The translations under genes and the position numbers were made by a program. Below, in pieces: positions 6,898 through 15,927 of a DNA stretch of 64,000 nt (positions are counted from its first letter, which is position 1; each line of letters opens with the position of its first letter). This stretch comes from Flavobacterium caeni (GTDB taxonomy: Bacteria; Bacteroidota; Bacteroidia; Flavobacteriales; Flavobacteriaceae). The notes beneath the pieces are model-generated. The model saw only the letters and a list, made by a program, of their open reading frames with translations, searched no databases and was not told where the DNA came from. The stretch is from contig NZ_FMVF01000009.1 in assembly GCF_900101895.1 (NCBI RefSeq), forward strand, positions 1 through 64,000, written 5' to 3'.

Positions 6898-8028
6898 TTG
6901 AGTACCCCCTATACTTTTGCGATTTTCACCAGCGCGGCGTCGTTGCCCAAGGATTGGGACCAACTGGCGCAACACAATTTGTTTTTGGGCCGTGAATATC
7001 TTTCGATCCTTGAAACATCGGCGCCAGAGAACATGCGTTGCCGTTTTGTAGGTGTTTTTGATGGCGATGGACTCGTGGGTATCGCAGTGAGCCAGTTTGT
7101 CGATTTGAGCAATGTCGAATCGTTTGGCGACCGCGATTCATGCCTCAAGACCAAGGTGCGCAACATCGTCTTCAAGAATTTCTCGTCGAAAGTGTTGTTC
7201 ATGGGCAACAACATGCTTACGGGGCAAAATGCGTTTGCTTTTTCCGATGGCATTGCCCCGCGCGACTTGTTGCAAATACTGCAAAAAGCCGCCGGGCAAC
7301 TCTTGGCCGAATTTAAACCGCATCTGGTCGTATGGAAGGATTTCACGACCCAACAGGCCGAATGGTTTACCCAAGGTTTTGCTAACTATTTCCAGTTCCA
7401 GACCCAACCCAACATGGTTTTCGACATTCCGTCGTGGCGGTCTTTTGACGACTATCTTGCGGCCTTGCTCAAAAAATACCGCGACCAATACAAACGCGCG
7501 CGCAAAAAGGCCGAAGGACTCGACAAACGCAAGATGACGCTCGACGAAATCCGACACCATCAACCCGACATCTACCGGTTGTACCGCACCGTGGCCGACA
7601 AGGCGCCGTTCAATACGTTCTATTTACCCGAAGACCATTTTGCCGTGTTCAAACAAGCGCTGGGCGATCGGTTCTTGTTTTACGGTTATTTCGACGAGGG
7701 ACGGATCGTCGGTTTCAGCACGTTAATCAAGAACGGTTGCGACATCGACACTTATTTTCTAGGCTACGATGCCGATTGCCAGCGCGACAAAATGTTGTAT
7801 CTGAACATGCTTTACGACATGACGGCCTACTCGATCAACAAAGGATACAAACGCATCATTTTTGCGCGAACCGCTTTGGAAATCAAGAGTTCGGTGGGTG
7901 CCGTCCCGAAAGACGCCTGGGGATTCATCCAACACCGCAATGCCTTGGCCAACCGATTCATGCCCAAACTGTTCAAATACTTCGAGCCCGAATCTGTCTG
8001 GCAACAGCGCCACCCGTTTAAGGATTAA
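6898..8028 (+). CDS. GNAT/FemAB-like N-acyltransferase family protein
   Basis: 376 residues. The C-terminal half (about 180-340) resembles a GNAT-fold acyltransferase of the FemAB/BioF2-like type. It has a basic helix (KKYRDQYKRARKKAEGLDKR) and then an EGRIVGFSTLI strand pair followed by YFLGYDA. The N-terminal half looks like a degenerate first GNAT domain. Substrate is unknown; related proteins modify amino sugars, peptidoglycan bridges or lipids. The start is a TTG at 6898, preceded by a good -7 box TATCTTTG (6871-6878). It overlaps the convergent lipid kinase gene by 4 bases, so neither gene has room for its own terminator. Confidence 0.65.
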   Translation: MSTPYTFAIFTSAASLPKDWDQLAQHNLFLGREYLSILETSAPENMRCRFVGVFDGDGLVGIAVSQFVDLSNVESFGDRDSCLKTKVRNIVFKNFSSKVLFMGNNMLTGQNAFAFSDGIAPRDLLQILQKAAGQLLAEFKPHLVVWKDFTTQQAEWFTQGFANYFQFQTQPNMVFDIPSWRSFDDYLAALLKKYRDQYKRARKKAEGLDKRKMTLDEIRHHQPDIYRLYRTVADKAPFNTFYLPEDHFAVFKQALGDRFLFYGYFDEGRIVGFSTLIKNGCDIDTYFLGYDADCQRDKMLYLNMLYDMTAYSINKGYKRIIFARTALEIKSSVGAVPKDAWGFIQHRNALANRFMPKLFKYFEPESVWQQRHPFKD

Positions 8029-8894
8029 GGCACCGCCACGCGCATTTGTCGGTGCAGCACGTGGATGTGGAGGTTGGTTTCTTCGCCCACATATTCCCCA
8101 TCGATTTGAAAATGGACAGGCACCGAGGTGTTGATCGTGGCTTTCTCGGCCGTGATGATTTCGACGTCGTCGGTATCGAGCGGCATGTTGCCCGCGACTA
8201 TTTTGCCGATGGTGATCAAGTCGGTGTTCTTGAGGATGATGATTTCGAACTTGCCATCGTTCATGCGACCGTTCGGGTTGATGGTCACGCCCGTACCATA
8301 CTTTTGCGAATTGGCGATCACAATCATACGCGCTTCACATTCGATGATACAACCGTCGGTGTCGATCTTGGCGTGGAATGGCGGATCTTGTTCGTTGAGC
8401 GTTGTAATCGCTTGCAACGCATAACCCAGCATACCGCGCGTGTCGCTGGCTTCGTAGTTTTTGACGAGTTGCGCATTGAGTCCCAAATCGCTCAAATGCA
8501 AACTTTTTTTGCCGTTGATGCAAACCATGTCCATGTCCATGAACCGGTCGCGGAATGCAATCGCAAGGTTTTCGTCCAAGCTTTTGGGCAAATCCAAGTC
8601 TACCGACAAACCGTTGGCCGACCCCGCGGGCAAGATGCCCAACGGCACGTCGTGGTGCTCGACCGCTTCGGCGACGATTTTGATGGTTCCGTCGCCCCCT
8701 GCCACGAGGATGCGCTCGGGTTTGTGCTCGTGGTATAACTTTGAAATTTGTGCGCAGTCCTTTGACCCCGTCGTTTCAAACACGACGAGTCGGACCTTCT
8801 TTTGGTCGGCAAACTGCTCGACCGTAGCCACAAGGTCGGCTTTGTCGAGACCACCGGCAATGGGATTCACCACCAAGAGCACATTCTTTTTCAC
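8025..8894 (-). CDS. Diacylglycerol kinase-family lipid kinase
   Basis: 289 residues, GTG start. The N-terminal DAGK catalytic fold has the nucleotide-binding motif GGDGT at residues 66-70 and VNPIAGG at 9-15. The C-terminal beta-sandwich is typical of YegS/DgkB-like soluble lipid kinases. Such enzymes phosphorylate diacylglycerol or related lipids using ATP at the membrane surface. The gene is divergent, 68 bp apart, from an App1-type phosphatidate phosphatase gene that would catalyse the reverse step. The exact lipid substrate is not shown by the sequence. Confidence 0.88.
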   Translation of the reverse strand: MKKNVLLVVNPIAGGLDKADLVATVEQFADQKKVRLVVFETTGSKDCAQISKLYHEHKPERILVAGGDGTIKIVAEAVEHHDVPLGILPAGSANGLSVDLDLPKSLDENLAIAFRDRFMDMDMVCINGKKSLHLSDLGLNAQLVKNYEASDTRGMLGYALQAITTLNEQDPPFHAKIDTDGCIIECEARMIVIANSQKYGTGVTINPNGRMNDGKFEIIILKNTDLITIGKIVAGNMPLDTDDVEIITAEKATINTSVPVHFQIDGEYVGEETNLHIHVLHRQMRVAVP

Positions 8895-8962
8895 GGATTC
8901 GCTTCGTTTTATCCTTAAAATTAGCTAAATTAGAAAGTCCCTACAAAACCATTTAACATTTC

Positions 8963-9931
8963 ATGAAGCCGATTTTAAAATTGTACCGAGGATACGCCAA
9001 CGAAGAAGAATTGATTGTCATGGGACACGTGTTTCGGCCAACCACCAAACAAGAATACGACTTCCAGAAAAAGAATTTCCGCAATGCACGCTCAGTCATC
9101 AGGATGTTCCGCATCAAGACCAAGCCCAACGCAAGCGTATATCTGCATTTGGGGACGCAAAAAATCCACACCAAAACGCTCGACGACGGCTACTTCAAGT
9201 TTTCGATCCCGCTTCAAAAAGAATTCGGGCACGGCTGGATGGACTACCGCGTCAGCATCGAACACGAAGACGAAGAGATCGTCACACGGGGCAGCTTCCT
9301 GAGGCCTTTCGAAGGAAAGTTGGGCTTTATTTCGGATATCGACGATACGTTTTTGGTGTCGTACACCAGAAATCCGTTCCGCAAACTTTATATTTTGTTG
9401 TTCCGGAACCTGCGCGGACGCAAAATCTTTGAAGGCGTCGTACCGCATTACCAGGCGCTCAGTACGGCCGGGCGCAACAACAAGCAGGAAGAGAATGCTT
9501 TTTTTTATGTGTCGAGCAGCGAGTGGAATTTGTACCGGTTCATCATCGATTTTACCGAACTGCACGATTTGCCGCGCGCCGTGCTGCTTTTAAAGGACAT
9601 CAAGACAAGCCTGACCGACTTTTTCATCACGGGCCGCGGCGACCACAACCACAAGTTCGAAAAAATCAAACACATCCTCGAGTTCTATCCGCATTTGACC
9701 TATACGTTGCTCGGCGACGATTCGCAGCAGGATCCGTATTTGTACGAAGACATCTGCAAGATTTTCCCGATCAACGTCAAGGCGGTGTACATCCGGCAAA
9801 CGGGCAAGCGAAAAAAGCAAAAAGCGGTCGAAGCCTTAAGAAATATGGAAACGCTGGATGTAGCCACCTGCTATTTCGAGGAGTCGAGCGAAGCCATCGA
9901 ACATTCCAAACGGATCGGGCTGATCCACTAA
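8963..9931 (+). CDS. App1-type phosphatidate phosphatase domain protein
   Basis: 322 residues. The C-terminal two thirds match the App1 phosphatidate phosphatase catalytic domain (DUF2183), a HAD-like fold with the motif DxDxT: Asp125-Ile-Asp127-Asp128-Thr129 in FISDIDDTF. Later motifs TGRGDHNHK and LLGDDSQQDP are the usual HAD motifs II-IV. Residues 1-110 form an N-terminal beta-rich domain seen with bacterial members. The expected reaction is phosphatidate to diacylglycerol. No signal peptide or membrane segment is seen. Divergent partner of the lipid kinase; its stop is 8 bases from the convergent ABC-F gene. Confidence 0.85.
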   Translation: MKPILKLYRGYANEEELIVMGHVFRPTTKQEYDFQKKNFRNARSVIRMFRIKTKPNASVYLHLGTQKIHTKTLDDGYFKFSIPLQKEFGHGWMDYRVSIEHEDEEIVTRGSFLRPFEGKLGFISDIDDTFLVSYTRNPFRKLYILLFRNLRGRKIFEGVVPHYQALSTAGRNNKQEENAFFYVSSSEWNLYRFIIDFTELHDLPRAVLLLKDIKTSLTDFFITGRGDHNHKFEKIKHILEFYPHLTYTLLGDDSQQDPYLYEDICKIFPINVKAVYIRQTGKRKKQKAVEALRNMETLDVATCYFEESSEAIEHSKRIGLIH

Positions 9932-9939
9932 ATGTCGCC

Positions 9940-11847
9940 TCAAGAATTTTCGATTTCCAGCTGTACGGCCTCCCATTCGGCCAACAGGCGTTCCAATTCG
10001 GCTTTTTTCTTGTTGTAGGCGGTAAAGAAATTGGCGTCCTCGAGGTGTTTGTCGTAATTTGATTCGAGCGCCTTGTCGTCGTTCTGGATGTCTTTCTCGA
10101 GCTGCGCGATCTGGCTTTCCACCTTGCTCAATTTGTTTTGCAGCGCCTTGCCTTTCTTTTGGTCTTCGTACGACAATTTGGGTTGTTCCTTGGGCGCCTC
10201 TTTTTTGACGGCATCCTTCTTCTCTACTTCGCGCATGTTCTGCAAGCTGCGTTGTTCGAGAAAGAAGTTGATATCGCCCAAATATTCCCTGACCTTTTGG
10301 TCCTTGAATTCGTAGACGATGTTCGACATGCCCTGTAGGAAATCACGGTCGTGCGACACGATCAAAAGCGTGCCTTCGTATTTTTGGAGCGCGGCTTTGA
10401 GCACATTCTTCGATTTGATGTCGAGGTGGTTCGTGGGTTCGTCCATCACCAATACGTTGATGGGCTGCAACAACAACTTACAAAGCGCCAACCGGTTGCG
10501 TTCGCCGCCCGAAAGCACCTTGACTTTCTTTTCGACATCGTCGCCGCGGAACAAAAATGCCCCGAGCATGTCGCGTACTTTGGCGCGGTTGGTGTCGGTC
10601 GCGGCGTTTTGCATTGTTTCCAGGAGCGTGATCTCGCCATCGAGGTATTCGGCCTGGTTTTGCGCGAAGTAGCCCACCTGTACATTGTGCCCCAACTTGA
10701 TGGTCCCGTCGAACGGAAATTCGTTGACGATGGCCTTGATAAAAGTCGATTTGCCCTGGCCGTTTTGCCCGACAAACGCAATCTTGGAACCGCGTTCGAC
10801 GAGCAGGTTGATGTCTTTCAAAACCGTCTTCTCGCCAAAACGCTTGGTGACGTGCTCGGCTTCGATCACGACCTTTCCGGGCACTTTCGAGACCGGAAAC
10901 GAGATCGTCATGACCGACGTATCTTCTTCATCTACCTCGATGCGTTCGACCTTGTCGAGTTTCTTGATCAGCGATTGCGCCATCGACGACTTGGTCGCGC
11001 TGTAACGAAAACGGTCGATGAGTTTTTGGGTCTCCTCGATTTTCTTTTGCTGGTTTTTTTGCGTCGCCAATTGCTTTTCGCGGATTTCCTGTCGCAACAC
11101 CAGGTATTCGGTATACGGCTTGTTGAAATCGTAGGCCTTGCCCAATGAAATCTCGATGGTGCGGTTGGTCACGTTGTCGAGGAACATCTTGTCGTGCGAA
11201 ACGATGACCACCACGCCCGGGAAATTCCGGAGAAATCCTTCGAGCCAGATGATCGACTCGATGTCGAGGTGGTTGGTAGGCTCATCGAGCAACAGCACAT
11301 CGTTCGATTGGAGCAGCAATTTGGCGAGTTCGATACGCATGCGCCATCCGCCCGAAAAAGTATCGGTAGCGTTGTTGAATTCTTCGCGTTTGAACCCAAG
11401 ACCTAGCAACACCTTTTCGGTATCGCCCACGTAATTGTATCCGCCAAGCAACTCAAAACGATGCGTATAATCGGATAAATCCTCAATGATTTGCGAATAG
11501 GCTTCGCTTTCGTAATCGGTGCGGGTGACAAGTTGATGGTTGATCTGTTCGAGTTTCTGTTCGACCTGTTTGATGTCGATGAACGCCTGATAGGCTTCCT
11601 CGAGCACGGTGCGGCCTTGCTCAAAGTCGATGTCCTGACGCAAAAAACCAATCTTGACTTCTTTTTCGGTGGCGATGCTGCCCGAATCTGGGGCGATGTC
11701 CCGCGACAAAATCTTGAGCATCGTAGACTTGCCCGCGCCGTTTTTACCGACCAGTCCTACGCGATCGCCTGCGCCAAGCCGAAATGTGACTTCTTCGAAC
11801 AAATAGGTCCCGCCAAAAGAAACCGAAAGATTGTGGATGTTAAGCAT
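9940..11847 (-). CDS. ABC-F family ATPase (translation factor type)
   Basis: 635 residues, no membrane segments. It has two ABC domains: Walker A GKNGAGKST near residue 35 and GQNGQGKST near 350, signatures SGGWRMRIE and SGGERNRLA, and two LDEPTNHLD/MDEPTNHLD Walker B blocks. Between them is the arm/linker typical of ABC-F proteins, and residues about 540-635 form a charged coiled coil as in Uup. ABC-F proteins act on the ribosomal E site. Within the family this most resembles the Uup/EttA-like housekeeping branch rather than antibiotic-resistance factors, though assignment by eye is not certain. The promoter region lies between this start and the divergent DUF983 gene (72 bp). Confidence 0.9.
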   Translation of the reverse strand: MLNIHNLSVSFGGTYLFEEVTFRLGAGDRVGLVGKNGAGKSTMLKILSRDIAPDSGSIATEKEVKIGFLRQDIDFEQGRTVLEEAYQAFIDIKQVEQKLEQINHQLVTRTDYESEAYSQIIEDLSDYTHRFELLGGYNYVGDTEKVLLGLGFKREEFNNATDTFSGGWRMRIELAKLLLQSNDVLLLDEPTNHLDIESIIWLEGFLRNFPGVVVIVSHDKMFLDNVTNRTIEISLGKAYDFNKPYTEYLVLRQEIREKQLATQKNQQKKIEETQKLIDRFRYSATKSSMAQSLIKKLDKVERIEVDEEDTSVMTISFPVSKVPGKVVIEAEHVTKRFGEKTVLKDINLLVERGSKIAFVGQNGQGKSTFIKAIVNEFPFDGTIKLGHNVQVGYFAQNQAEYLDGEITLLETMQNAATDTNRAKVRDMLGAFLFRGDDVEKKVKVLSGGERNRLALCKLLLQPINVLVMDEPTNHLDIKSKNVLKAALQKYEGTLLIVSHDRDFLQGMSNIVYEFKDQKVREYLGDINFFLEQRSLQNMREVEKKDAVKKEAPKEQPKLSYEDQKKGKALQNKLSKVESQIAQLEKDIQNDDKALESNYDKHLEDANFFTAYNKKKAELERLLAEWEAVQLEIENS

Positions 11848-11877
11848 TTATTGTGATTTAAACGATGGTGAAAGCCG

Positions 11878-11885
11878 TATCTTTG
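11878..11885 (+). promoter_or_regulatory. -7 element (TATCTTTG) of the DUF983 gene
   Basis: TATCTTTG is an exact match to TAnnTTTG, 34 bases before the ATG at 11920. A TTG lies about 24 bases upstream. Confidence 0.6.
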
Positions 11886-11919
11886 CGTCAACCAAAACGA
11901 ACAGCGAAAATTTTTGCAA

Positions 11920-12300
11920 ATGTTAAAAAAAGGATCCAAACTCAATAGCATTTTAACAGGAAGTTGCCCCAGATGCCAGCAGGAAAGCATGTATGTTGCC
12001 AAGAACCCCTACACGCTGGGCAAAACACTCAAAATGAACGAACATTGCAGCCACTGCGGACTCAAGTACCACATGGAACCGTCGTTCTTTTTTGGTGCGA
12101 TGTACGTAAGTTATGCCGTTAATGTCGCGTTGGCGATTGCGGTGTTCGTGATTTGCTGGGGACTGTTCGGAATGGGCTTGCTGGCCACTTTTGGATGCAT
12201 TTTCGGGGTGATGCTGTTGCTGATGCCACCCATCTTGCGTTGGTCGCGCACGTTGTACATCAACATGTTTGTATCCTACGACCCCAATGCCGCGCGCTGA
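11920..12300 (+). CDS. DUF983 family membrane protein
   Basis: 126 residues. A zinc-ribbon-like N terminus (CPRCQ ... CSHCG) is followed by two hydrophobic segments (about 55-80 and 85-105). This is the arrangement of DUF983 proteins, which have unknown function and are common in Bacteroidota and Alphaproteobacteria. The ATG at 11920 is chosen over an in-frame TTG two codons earlier. Its stop codon abuts that of the convergent oxidoreductase: the junction TGATCA contains both stops. Confidence 0.85.
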   Translation: MLKKGSKLNSILTGSCPRCQQESMYVAKNPYTLGKTLKMNEHCSHCGLKYHMEPSFFFGAMYVSYAVNVALAIAVFVICWGLFGMGLLATFGCIFGVMLLLMPPILRWSRTLYINMFVSYDPNAAR

Positions 12301-13338
12301 TCACGCAAACCGTTTGATGTCGAGCGATGCCGGAATGGCCGTTCCCTGTTCGATATGCTCAAAAAGGATTTGTGCGCAATAAGGCCCGAGCATCACGCCA
12401 CGCGTACCCAACCCGTTGAGCAGATGAAGCCGATTGTATTGCGCATGTGTTCCAAGCAAGGGCTTGCGGTCTTTCACCGTTGGGCGGATGCCCGCTTGTT
12501 GATCGACGATTTCATAGTCACATGAGATCAATTCCGTTAACTTTTCGATGAGTTCTTGCCTGGCTGCCGGGGTCGCTTCGGTGGTTTTGTCTTCCCAGTT
12601 GTAGGTGGCGCCCACTTTGTACAGGTCCGAACCCATGGGCAATACAAAGACATTGCCTTTGATGATGGCATCGAGGCTTAGTTTTGGGGCGCGAATCAGC
12701 AACACTTCTCCCTTGGTCCCGTTGAGCGGCAAATGATTGAAATACGGATTGCTTTTTAGTCCAAAACCTTCGGCAAACACAACATGGTGCGCGCGGAGGT
12801 CTTGATAGGCAACCCCATCGTCACTGACAACCAATTCCTGTGGGTTGAACGACGTGCGAAAAAAGCACCCTTTGTCTTGCAGATACGAATGGTAAGCGCG
12901 CAACAGCGCTTGGGTGTCTACGTAACCCGTATGCGTGACCAATCCAAAATCAAAAGGCGATTCGACGTAGGCGTAATGGTCTTTCACAAGCTGCGTAGAC
13001 AAAAAATCCGACAACCCCGGACGATCCGACGCGGCAAACCAATTGTTCTGTTCCTCGACCGAAAAAAACCTGCGCAAGATGGGCATCGGAAAATTCACTT
13101 TGACACCCAGCCTAGCTTCAAGTCTTTCGTAAAAAACCCGTAGCCCTTCGAGTTGCTCCTGCGCGTGTTGCAAACCGCTAAAACGTTTCAGAATCACCGG
13201 GTTGTAGACGCCGGCAGCTACACCCGATGCATTGGCCAAGCCGCTGTCAAACACCGCCACCGATTTTCCTTTGGCCAACACCGTTTCGGCCATTGCGATT
13301 CCGGCCAACCCACCTCCTACAACTATGTAATCTATCAT
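12301..13338 (-). CDS. FAD-dependent oxidoreductase (DAO family)
   Basis: 345 residues. The Rossmann FAD motif VVGGGLAG lies at residues 6-13, followed by VFDSG. The C-terminal block GIRPTVKDRKPLLG and LNGLGTRGVMLGPYCA matches the D-amino-acid oxidase/glycine oxidase-like fold. Bacteroidota carry many of these as single genes; the substrate is not predictable here. It is separated from gldN upstream by a terminator, so it is unlikely to be part of the gliding operon. Confidence 0.85.
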   Translation of the reverse strand: MIDYIVVGGGLAGIAMAETVLAKGKSVAVFDSGLANASGVAAGVYNPVILKRFSGLQHAQEQLEGLRVFYERLEARLGVKVNFPMPILRRFFSVEEQNNWFAASDRPGLSDFLSTQLVKDHYAYVESPFDFGLVTHTGYVDTQALLRAYHSYLQDKGCFFRTSFNPQELVVSDDGVAYQDLRAHHVVFAEGFGLKSNPYFNHLPLNGTKGEVLLIRAPKLSLDAIIKGNVFVLPMGSDLYKVGATYNWEDKTTEATPAARQELIEKLTELISCDYEIVDQQAGIRPTVKDRKPLLGTHAQYNRLHLLNGLGTRGVMLGPYCAQILFEHIEQGTAIPASLDIKRFA

Positions 13339-13343
13339 GGTAC

Positions 13344-13377
13344 AAAAATAAAAACTCCCGCCGATTGGCAGGAGTTT
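13344..13377 (-). terminator. Terminator of the gldKLMN operon
   Basis: On the minus strand AAACTCC (13377-13371) pairs with GGAGTTT (13358-13352), with an inner GCC/GGC pair, followed by a T-rich run towards 13344. It lies between the gldN stop (13396) and the next start (13338). Confidence 0.75.
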
Positions 13378-13395
13378 CTATACTGAAATATGGTT

Positions 13396-14286
13396 TTAAT
13401 AATTCCACATGTCTTGCTCAAAGTCGCGGATCTTGCTTTTGACGCGTTCCGACTCGAGGAGCTGCATTTGCGAGTTGTCCTTGAGGTACTCGGCAATCTC
13501 ACGGTCGCCGTATACGTTTTCCTCTTTGTAGATCACCGCATTGAAACGTCTCGAATTAAGCAAGTGGTCGAACGTGATTGGCATGGCCGAGTTTCGGTCG
13601 TTGAAAGCCTTGGCTTCGTGCAACACGTCTCTGGCTGCCGGGAAATAAATCCAAAACAGTTCGATATAATCTTGTTCTTCCTTACCTACTGTAAATACAT
13701 CGGGGGTTACCGGGCACAATCCCAAAAGACGGTACTTGAGTTCGCTTTGACGCTTGTCAAAATACCAATATCCCTTGATCTTGTAATCGGATACGTCGAT
13801 GGCACCCAAATCGGTTCTCACGATGTACTGCGGATCGATCGTAATCCCGGCATTGAATTGCTCTCTACCTGGGTCGGTCGTGTCGATACGCGTCAATGAA
13901 GACTCGATGTCCTTGAGTGTTTTTTTGGTGTTGAAATAGCTGTCGGTATACACTTCTGTGATTTTACCTTGCTTCATCGCCTTGGTCAGTACGTCGTACA
14001 ACGAACGTCTGTCGGTACCGATGTTGGCGCTATCGATCGGGTAATACATCGGGAAGTTGATCCTTTCGTCAAGGTCGATGATTTCCCATGTGGTCTTCCC
14101 CATCAATACATCCCTGTCGTGCACGTAGCCATAAGGCAACGGCTTGTCGTTGTCAGAAATGAGCTGGGCAGCCGTCTTCTTCCCGATTTCGTCAGGCGTC
14201 TTTGCGTTGAGCAAATTCGACTGCGCAGCGGCAGAAAGGGTTCCGGCGGCAAAAGCAATAACCATTAAAAAATTTCTACACTTCAT
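13396..14286 (-). CDS. gldN: GldN, type IX secretion/gliding protein
   Basis: 296 residues with a signal peptide (MKCRNFLMVIAFAAGTLSAAAQ). The core contains the family's conserved stretches YGYVHDRDVLMGK and the REQFNAG ... GYWYFDKRQSELKYRLLG region. GldN/PorN is a periplasmic protein that forms the ring with lipoprotein GldK under the outer membrane in type IX secretion and gliding. It is the last gene of gldK-L-M-N, 48 bp after gldM, and a terminator follows. No second copy (gldO) is adjacent. Confidence 0.95.
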   Translation of the reverse strand: MKCRNFLMVIAFAAGTLSAAAQSNLLNAKTPDEIGKKTAAQLISDNDKPLPYGYVHDRDVLMGKTTWEIIDLDERINFPMYYPIDSANIGTDRRSLYDVLTKAMKQGKITEVYTDSYFNTKKTLKDIESSLTRIDTTDPGREQFNAGITIDPQYIVRTDLGAIDVSDYKIKGYWYFDKRQSELKYRLLGLCPVTPDVFTVGKEEQDYIELFWIYFPAARDVLHEAKAFNDRNSAMPITFDHLLNSRRFNAVIYKEENVYGDREIAEYLKDNSQMQLLESERVKSKIRDFEQDMWNY

Positions 14287-14334
14287 TTTTTTAACTTTAA
14301 GTTATTTAAGTAGGTTAACGGCTAACTTAAATTA

Positions 14335-15885
14335 TTATTGTACTTCAAAAATAACCGGAGCGGTTCTTGGCAACATATAGTTTCCTGCGCCGTCCAATTT
14401 TACCTTGATCTCAGAAATCGTAACCTGATCGCCGCGTGACACGGTAGACAATACCGCTTGCGCTTGAGAATTCAGTTTGTTTCCTGAAACCACTACGGTT
14501 GGTTTACCAGCTACTTTCAAGTTGAATCCGGTAACGGTCAAGCCCACCTCGAAATCGAAGTCGTTGAGCTTGGCACCAACAGTCGAAACGAGTAAGCTTG
14601 ACTTAGGACCTTTAACCACACCTTGCTCACCACGAATGGTACCGGCCGGTGCTGGAATACCTTTGATACGGAATGTCTTCTTGTCGCTGACCGATTTACC
14701 GTCTGGCAATTTGGCGTTGACGTTAATGGTCAACTCAGTCCCTTGACCAGGACGGATTTCGTACTTACCTGGCTTACCACCTTTGGTCATACCTGGCGCC
14801 GAAGCTGATACGTTGTTGTCAGAAACACCTGCAAACGAGATGGTCATCGGGTTAACAACGCCGCGGTAAACCACGTTCATCTTATCGGCTGAAATCGTTG
14901 CAGAGTTTGGTTTAGGAACCACTACGTAAGAACCTTCGATTGGAATCGGCACTTCTTTGCCGTCTTCGATAAAGGTAAACTTACCGTTGATGTCGTGCTC
15001 ACCTACAGATCCTGCTCCGAAAGAGAATACGGCTTGACCGTTCTCGATCTTAACAGCACTACCATTTACGGTTACTGCAGTTGGTACGGTAGACTCGTCA
15101 TAACGACCGAGTACGACACGACCAGTTACAGACTCTCCAGAGAAGAATGCGTTTTTGTCGGTGATGACGATTGCCTTGTAATTTTTCATCGACGCAGCCT
15201 TGGCCTGCGTGTTTCCGATCAAACCATTGTAAATGTCCTGCTCGGTCTTACGGATGTCGTTCTGCACGGCAGACAACTTGGTCAATGACGCAATAGACGG
15301 GAAGCCTTTGTAATGGTAATCCAAGTACATTTTCTTGGCACCGTCTTGTGCTTTTACATCAGCGGTGCTGAACTTAGAGTTGATGTCGTCTACAATGAAC
15401 TTGTATTTTACATCGTTGCCCATAGCCGCGATAAGGTCTTTTTTGTACTTGTCGATCGTCGACATGATTTCCTTACCTTTTTTAGACAAGCCGTCACCTT
15501 CGAACCAATCTTCGTCGATTTTGTCTCCCTTGTCCATCGCTTCGTACGGAAGCTTACCGTCTTTGTCTTTCTCAATTCCGGTGGTGATGTCTTTCTTAAG
15601 GGATTCGACATACTTGTAGAAGTTATCCGAGATAACCTTTACTTCCTTGGCCTTGCGGAACGGCTCAGCAAACTGGGCTGCGTTCTCACCGGCTTTGGAT
15701 TCCAATTGGCCAAACAAACTGCCGTTGTACTCAGCGGCATCTTTGTTTACACCTTCGAATTTTTCATTCATGAGTCCAAAAGCCGACAAGACTTCTTTGG
15801 ACATGTTCAATGCTAACATGGCGATGAAAACCAGATACATCAGGTTGATCATCTTTTGCCTAGGGGTTAATTTACCTGAAGCCAT
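14335..15885 (-). CDS. gldM: GldM, type IX secretion motor periplasmic rod
   Basis: 516 residues, close to the usual length. One N-terminal membrane helix (MINLMYLVFIAMLALNM, residues 12-28) is followed by a long periplasmic part with a helical bundle and then Ig-like beta domains ending at VIFEVQ. GldM joins GldL in the inner membrane and transmits torque or conformational energy to the GldKN ring. Gene order and a 42-bp spacing from gldL indicate one operon. Confidence 0.95.
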   Translation of the reverse strand: MASGKLTPRQKMINLMYLVFIAMLALNMSKEVLSAFGLMNEKFEGVNKDAAEYNGSLFGQLESKAGENAAQFAEPFRKAKEVKVISDNFYKYVESLKKDITTGIEKDKDGKLPYEAMDKGDKIDEDWFEGDGLSKKGKEIMSTIDKYKKDLIAAMGNDVKYKFIVDDINSKFSTADVKAQDGAKKMYLDYHYKGFPSIASLTKLSAVQNDIRKTEQDIYNGLIGNTQAKAASMKNYKAIVITDKNAFFSGESVTGRVVLGRYDESTVPTAVTVNGSAVKIENGQAVFSFGAGSVGEHDINGKFTFIEDGKEVPIPIEGSYVVVPKPNSATISADKMNVVYRGVVNPMTISFAGVSDNNVSASAPGMTKGGKPGKYEIRPGQGTELTINVNAKLPDGKSVSDKKTFRIKGIPAPAGTIRGEQGVVKGPKSSLLVSTVGAKLNDFDFEVGLTVTGFNLKVAGKPTVVVSGNKLNSQAQAVLSTVSRGDQVTISEIKVKLDGAGNYMLPRTAPVIFEVQ

Positions 15886-15927
15886 TTCTAATAATCAGTT
15901 AGTTAAGTTAATAAAAATAGTCAGGAA

